Positions 6,127-9,658 of a stretch of 9,658 bases of DNA are shown here, piece after piece; position 1 is the first letter of the stretch; every line of letters starts with the position of its first letter. The stretch covers positions 1 to 9,658 of the forward strand of contig JAISDK010000285.1 in assembly GCA_031264875.1 (NCBI GenBank), written 5' to 3'. Origin of the DNA: Prevotellaceae bacterium (lineage in GTDB: Bacteria > Bacteroidota > Bacteroidia > Bacteroidales > UBA932). The position numbers were made by a program, and so were the translations under genes. The notes under the pieces were generated by a model. That model was not told the origin of the DNA. It made no database searches and was given only the letters and a program-made list of their open reading frames with translations.

Positions 6127-7455
6127 TTAGATGTAATGATTGATTATCATTTCATACAGTTCCTGTTTTCCACTGATTTGTTTCGGTTCGCCGTCGCGCA
6201 GTGCAATATCCCGCAAATCTTCGAGAGTAAGTATCCCGTCTTCGAAATCCTTTCCTTCACCGCTGTCGAAAGATGCGTAACGCTCTTTGCGCCATTTTTT
6301 ATAATCGGATTTTTCGAGAATATCAGCAGCAATAATCAGAGCGCGTGCAAATGCGTCCATACCGCCGATATGGGCAATGAAAATATCTTCCAAATCGGTA
6401 GAATTGCGGCGGGTTTTAGCGTCAAAGTTAGTGCCGCCGGTAGTCAGGCCGCCTCCTTCGAGAATTATCAGCCATGCTTGAGCCAGCTCGAACAAATCCA
6501 TCGGGAACTGGTCTGTATCCCAGCCGTTTTGATAGTCGCCACGATTGGCGTCGATGCTGCAAAGCATACCTGCATCGACAGCAGCCTGCAACTCGTGTTC
6601 AAACGTATGTCCCGCCAAAGTAGCGTGGTTTACTTCGATATTGATGGCAAAATCCTTGTCCAGACCGTAATGGCGAAGGAATCCGATAACCGTTTCCGTA
6701 TCCTGATCATACTGGTGTTTTGTCGGTTCCATCGGTTTCGGCTCAATAAGGAAAGTGCCTTTGAATCCGTTTTTGCGGGCATAATCGCGGGCAATGCTCA
6801 ACATTTTCGCCAGATGATCCTTTTCACGTTTCATGTTGGTATTCAGAAGACTCATATAGCCTTCGCGACCGCCCCAGAATACATAGTTTTCGCCGCCAAG
6901 CGCGATGGTTGCATCAATGGCGTTCTTGATTTGCGTACCTGCACAGGCAACAGAACCGAAATAGGGATTTGTAGCGGCGCCGTTCATGTAACGGGTTGCA
7001 CTGAACACATTTGCCGTACCCCACAACAGTTTCTTGCCAGTAGCTTTCTGAAGCTCTCTTGCATGATCGACCATAATCACCAGGCGTTTTTCGAACTCTG
7101 CCAGCGACGGGCCTTCGTCCACCACGTCCACATCGTGGAAACAGTAATAAGGAATGTTCGCCTTTGTTAAAAACTCAAAAGCTGCATCCATCTTGTGTTT
7201 GGCGCGGGTAATCGGGTCGGTAGAACAGTTCCATGGAAATGATTTTGTTCCTCCACCAAAAGGGTCGCCGCCTTCAGCGCACAGAGTGTGCCAGTATGCC
7301 ATCGCAAAACGCAGATGGTTTTTCAGTGTTTTACCTGAAACTATTTTGTTTTCATCATAATAATGAAACGCAAACGGATTTTTGGACTCCGGTCCTTCAA
7401 ATTGAATTTTTCCTATTCCCGGAAAAAATTCTTTTTCACCTTTATAAAAACTCAT
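6127..7455 (-). CDS. xylA: Xylose isomerase (class II)
   Basis: Cytoplasmic enzyme converting D-xylose to D-xylulose with two divalent metal ions. Its 442 residues match the class II length, close to E. coli XylA at 440. Conserved sites are offset by six from E. coli numbering. His107 and Asp110 are in CFHDVD and Trp194 is in VFWGGREGY (192-200). Glu238 and Lys240 lie in IEPKPMEPTKHQYD. Glu274 and His277 lie in IEVNHATLAGH, Asp302 in SIDANRGD, Asp313 and Asp315 in GWDTDQFP, and Asp345 in GTNFDAK. All metal ligands I know of are retained, so the enzyme should be active. It lies between xylB (39-base AT-rich gap, no evident promoter) and xylE. A 344-codon frame on the opposite strand is a shadow. 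Confidence 0.97.
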   Translation of the reverse strand: MSFYKGEKEFFPGIGKIQFEGPESKNPFAFHYYDENKIVSGKTLKNHLRFAMAYWHTLCAEGGDPFGGGTKSFPWNCSTDPITRAKHKMDAAFEFLTKANIPYYCFHDVDVVDEGPSLAEFEKRLVIMVDHARELQKATGKKLLWGTANVFSATRYMNGAATNPYFGSVACAGTQIKNAIDATIALGGENYVFWGGREGYMSLLNTNMKREKDHLAKMLSIARDYARKNGFKGTFLIEPKPMEPTKHQYDQDTETVIGFLRHYGLDKDFAINIEVNHATLAGHTFEHELQAAVDAGMLCSIDANRGDYQNGWDTDQFPMDLFELAQAWLIILEGGGLTTGGTNFDAKTRRNSTDLEDIFIAHIGGMDAFARALIIAADILEKSDYKKWRKERYASFDSGEGKDFEDGILTLEDLRDIALRDGEPKQISGKQELYEMIINHYI

Positions 7456-7494
7456 AATCTAAATTTTTATTAATTATTTTTAATATTTTAATTC

Positions 7495-8973
7495 TTAACT
7501 ATTTAATTTGTTTTTCCAGATTTCATAAGCCTCAAGATATCTGTCCGATTTTGACGTATCGGGTTCTATTTCATCCAGTTTTTTCAACGAGCCGAATGCT
7601 TCCTGCGGCGATTTGTATATTCCCGCTCCGATTCCTGCGCCTTTAGCCGCTCCGACGGCGCCATTGGTGTCATAGAGTTCTATCACAGCGCCCGTTACAC
7701 TTGCCAGAGCTTCGCGGAATACGGGACTTAAAAACATATTGGCATTGCCTGCACGGATAATGCTTACATCGACTCCGATTTCGTTCATCACTTCGATTCC
7801 ATATTTGAACGAGAAGACGATGCCTTCCTGTGCGGCGCGAATGATATGCTTGCGACTGTGGATGTTGAAGTTCAATCCATGGAAGGAACATCCTGTTTCC
7901 CTGTTTTGCAACATGCGTTCCGCTCCGTTTCCAAAAGGCAGGATAACAAGTCCTTCCGAACCTGCCGGAACGGTTGCTGCAATATCGTTCAGCTCATTGT
8001 ATGTGATGCCTTCGGAGGCTACATTTCGTTTTATCCACGAGTTGAGAATACCGGTGCCGTTGATACACAGTAAAATTCCCAGACGGGTCTGCTTTTCGGT
8101 ATGATTTACGTGAGCGAAAGTGTTTACCCGCGAATGTTTATCGTAATTCACCCTGTCGTTTACGCCATAAACAACGCCCGACGTTCCTGCCGTTGCAGCG
8201 ATTTCTCCAGGATTGAATACGTTAAGCGACAAGGCATTGTTTGGCTGATCGCCGGCGCGGTAAGTTACGGGAACGCCTTTTTTCATGCCGAGTTCCGCAG
8301 CTACGGATTCCAGCAGTTCTCCCTGTTTGCCAAATGTGGGATAAATATCTGCAACAATGTCTTTTTCGAAGCCAAAGCAGTTCAAAATGTCTTCCGAAAT
8401 TTCTCCTTTTTTGAAATCCCAGAAAATTCCTTCCGACAATCCCGATACGGTTGTTACGGCGTCGCCTGTCATCCTCATTGCTACGTAGTCTCCCGGCAGC
8501 ATGAATTTGTAAACGGAATCAAACAGGCTGGGTTCGTTTTCCTTAACCCATGCCAGTTTGGCTGCGGTAAAATTGCCGGGCGAGTTTAACAAATGTGAAA
8601 GACAGCGTTCTTCACCTATATTCCTGAAGGCTTTTTCGCCGTATGGAACGGCACGGCTGTCACACCAGATGATCGCAGGCCGCAGTACTTCCATCTTCCT
8701 GTCAACCAGCACCAGCCCGTGCATTTGATACGAAATGCCAATGGCTTCGATGTCTTTGCCATTGATATTTCCGTTCTTAATTGCCTGTTTAATTGCTAAT
8801 TTTAAGTAGTCCCACCAGTCTTCGGGATTCTGTTCAGCCCAACCTGCTTTTAATGTTTTAATTGGAGCTTCTTCTTTCGGATAAAATTCCGAACTCACTG
8901 TAAGCCCGTTTTCCTGATTCACTATGGAAGCCTTCACTGACGAACTTCCAATATCACATCCTAATAGATACAT
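7495..8973 (-). CDS. xylB: Xylulokinase (FGGY family)
   Basis: Cytoplasmic kinase that phosphorylates D-xylulose with ATP to D-xylulose 5-phosphate, feeding the pentose phosphate pathway. The 492-residue protein has the two actin-like FGGY domains. The N-terminal phosphate loop is CDIGSSSVKAS (6-16), the substrate region is ISYQMHGLVLVD (80-91), and the likely catalytic base is Asp242 in YRAGDQPNNAL. The C-terminal adenosine region includes IIRAGNANM (405-413) and GAVGAAKGAGIGAG (438-451). QMHG and the pairing with xylA and xylE point to xylulose rather than other FGGY substrates. It is the first gene of the operon. The ATG lies about 13 bases after the predicted transcription start, and there is no Shine-Dalgarno site, as expected for this phylum. 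Confidence 0.94.
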   Translation of the reverse strand: MYLLGCDIGSSSVKASIVNQENGLTVSSEFYPKEEAPIKTLKAGWAEQNPEDWWDYLKLAIKQAIKNGNINGKDIEAIGISYQMHGLVLVDRKMEVLRPAIIWCDSRAVPYGEKAFRNIGEERCLSHLLNSPGNFTAAKLAWVKENEPSLFDSVYKFMLPGDYVAMRMTGDAVTTVSGLSEGIFWDFKKGEISEDILNCFGFEKDIVADIYPTFGKQGELLESVAAELGMKKGVPVTYRAGDQPNNALSLNVFNPGEIAATAGTSGVVYGVNDRVNYDKHSRVNTFAHVNHTEKQTRLGILLCINGTGILNSWIKRNVASEGITYNELNDIAATVPAGSEGLVILPFGNGAERMLQNRETGCSFHGLNFNIHSRKHIIRAAQEGIVFSFKYGIEVMNEIGVDVSIIRAGNANMFLSPVFREALASVTGAVIELYDTNGAVGAAKGAGIGAGIYKSPQEAFGSLKKLDEIEPDTSKSDRYLEAYEIWKNKLNS

Positions 8974-8990
8974 ATTATTAAAAATTTTCG

Positions 8991-9023
8991 CAAATGTAGT
9001 AATAATAAAAATACAATCGGCAA
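8991..9023 (-). promoter_or_regulatory. Promoter-like site for the xylBAE operon
   Basis: The minus-strand -7 element TACATTTG (TAnnTTTG) is at 8998-8991, with TTG at 9023-9021 as the -33 element, a spacing of 22 bases. A second TTG at 9016-9014 gives 15 bases. The expected transcription start is near 8986. I see no convincing operator palindrome, so the xylose-responsive control site is not identified. Confidence 0.6.
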
Positions 9024-9029
9024 AAAAAA

Positions 9030-9059
9030 TTGCTGTCTGCCAAAAAGATTATACTTTTG
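9030..9059 (+). promoter_or_regulatory. Promoter-like site for the HIT-family gene
   Basis: TTG (9030-9032), 19 bases, then TACTTTTG (9052-9059) fit the Bacteroidota -33/-7 pattern well. The predicted start near 9064 leaves a leader of about 44 bases. The -33 boxes of this promoter and of the divergent xylB promoter are only six bases apart. Confidence 0.7.
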
Positions 9060-9107
9060 TCCCGCAAAACAGCAAATAAAATTATTTATAATCATAAATT
9101 TAGAGAT

Positions 9108-9497
9108 ATGACAGTTTTTTCAAAAATAGTTGCAGGCGAGATTCCCTCGTACAGGATTGCGGAGGATGAAAATTACTATGCCTTTCTGGATATTAACCCG
9201 CTGACTGAAGGCCATACTTTGGTGATTCCGAAAAGGGAAGTCGATTACATTTTCGATTTAAACGCCGACGAGCTTGCCGGATTGACGGTATTTGCACAAA
9301 AGGTGGCAAAAGCAATTGCAAAATCAATCAGTTGCAAAAGGGTAGCCATGATTGTGCTTGGACTTGAAATTCCTCATGCCCATATTCATCTGATCCCGAT
9401 AGAAAACGAAAAAGATGCCGATTTCAGAAGGGAAAAACTTCATCTCAGCAGGGAAGAATTTGAAGCTGTGGCAGAAAAAATCAGAGCGCAAATGTGA
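9108..9497 (+). CDS. HIT-family (histidine triad, HINT branch) nucleotide hydrolase
   Basis: Small cytoplasmic protein of the histidine triad superfamily, whose Hint-type members hydrolyse nucleoside phosphoramidates and related AMP conjugates as homodimers. The 129 residues form one HIT domain. The start is FSKIVAGEIPSYRIAED, the central block is FLDINPLTEGHTLVIPK (26-42), and the catalytic triad is PHAHIHLIP with His90, His92 and His94. I chose the ATG at 9108 because the longer frame opening with TTG at 9030 begins exactly at the predicted -33 promoter element and would be untranscribed. In other Bacteroidota I recall this gene next to greA, but here its upstream neighbour is the divergent xylB. 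The physiological substrate is not known from the sequence. Confidence 0.93.
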   Translation: MTVFSKIVAGEIPSYRIAEDENYYAFLDINPLTEGHTLVIPKREVDYIFDLNADELAGLTVFAQKVAKAIAKSISCKRVAMIVLGLEIPHAHIHLIPIENEKDADFRREKLHLSREEFEAVAEKIRAQM

Positions 9498-9548
9498 TAT
9501 TTGACGAATGACGGGACGCCGGCGCACGGCTATAATGACGCAGATTTA

Positions 9549-9592
9549 GAAGCGCTTCGCAGATTTTGCGAAGCGCTTCGCTTATTTTGTAG
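9549..9592 (+). terminator. Long-stem palindromic hairpin after the HIT gene, candidate terminator or dispersed repeat
   Basis: A perfect 13 bp stem (9549-9561 with 9567-9579) has a 5-base loop GATTT and is followed by a moderately T-rich tail (TTATTTTGT). Two features suggest repeat origin. The 14-base segment 9568-9581 is itself a perfect palindrome, and the unit AGCGCTTCGCAGATTTTG recurs in tandem as AGCGCTTCGCTTATTTTG. It lies about 50 bases after the HIT stop. Apart from it, I see no gene in 9498-9658. Confidence 0.55.
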
Positions 9593-9658
9593 AACGTTAT
9601 TCGTTTTAACAGAGCGCTAAAACAAACATTTGCCGTTTCATATCCGGCGCAGGGTTAT

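Noticed and set aside
6136..7170. A 344-codon open frame on the plus strand, antisense to xylA
   Set aside because: It lies entirely within xylA, whose catalytic residues are all intact. The translation has no recognisable domain, and no promoter or spacing supports it. It is a codon-usage shadow.
7456..7494. Internal promoter between xylB and xylA
   Set aside because: The gap is only AT-rich, with no TAnnTTTG element on the minus strand, so the operon is best read as one transcript.
9030..9107. N-terminal extension of the HIT protein by 26 residues from a TTG codon
   Set aside because: It starts on the predicted -33 element and includes the -7 element. HIT proteins normally begin close to the FxKIxxGEIP block.
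9590..9658. Short minus-strand frame beginning ATGAAACGGCAAATG
   Set aside because: It stops after eleven codons and has no promoter or similarity to support it.

Overview
This window reads as ordinary chromosomal DNA from a member of the Bacteroidota, most likely Bacteroidales. The evidence is the protein family variants (XylE/XylA/XylB, TrmB, Mrp and the hemolysin-type acyltransferase all look like the Bacteroidota forms), the lack of strong Shine-Dalgarno sites, and four promoter-like sites carrying the Bacteroidota -7 element TAnnTTTG. I recognise eight protein genes: seven on the minus strand and one on the plus strand. I see no rRNA, tRNA, CRISPR array, transposase or phage gene.

Layout by increasing coordinate. 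Positions 1-290 are non-coding and hold several inverted repeats and hairpins. Then come, all on the minus strand, a TolC-family outer membrane efflux protein (291-1610), tRNA (guanine-N7)-methyltransferase TrmB (1674-2360), a hemolysin-type PlsC-like acyltransferase (2363-3184) and an Mrp/ApbC P-loop Fe-S carrier (3196-4248). Positions 4249-4551 are non-coding: the mrp promoter, a roughly 100 bp inverted-repeat element of unknown nature (4370-4470), and a strong intrinsic terminator for the next operon (4489-4527). The xylose operon follows on the minus strand: xylose:H+ symporter XylE (4552-6111), xylose isomerase XylA (6127-7455) and xylulokinase XylB (7495-8973). A divergent promoter region (8974-9107) separates xylB from a plus-strand HIT-family hydrolase gene (9108-9497), which is followed by a long-stem palindromic repeat or terminator.

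How the genes work together. Transcription of the xylose operon runs xylB, xylA, xylE from one promoter just upstream of xylB to the terminator at 4489-4527. XylE imports D-xylose with protons, XylA converts it to D-xylulose, and XylB phosphorylates that to D-xylulose 5-phosphate for the pentose phosphate pathway. No regulator gene is in the window. The second unit runs mrp, acyltransferase, trmB with gaps of 11 and 2 bases. It has its own promoter and combines Fe-S cluster delivery, lipid acylation and tRNA modification. The TolC-like gene has a promoter-like site of its own and no efflux pump partner in view.

I find no convincing undescribed defence, mobile or metabolic system here. The points most worth checking are a predicted extra pair of membrane helices in the middle of XylE, the inverted-repeat elements at 1-121 and 4370-4470, the HX5D acyltransferase placed between mrp and trmB, and the back-to-back xylB/HIT promoters.
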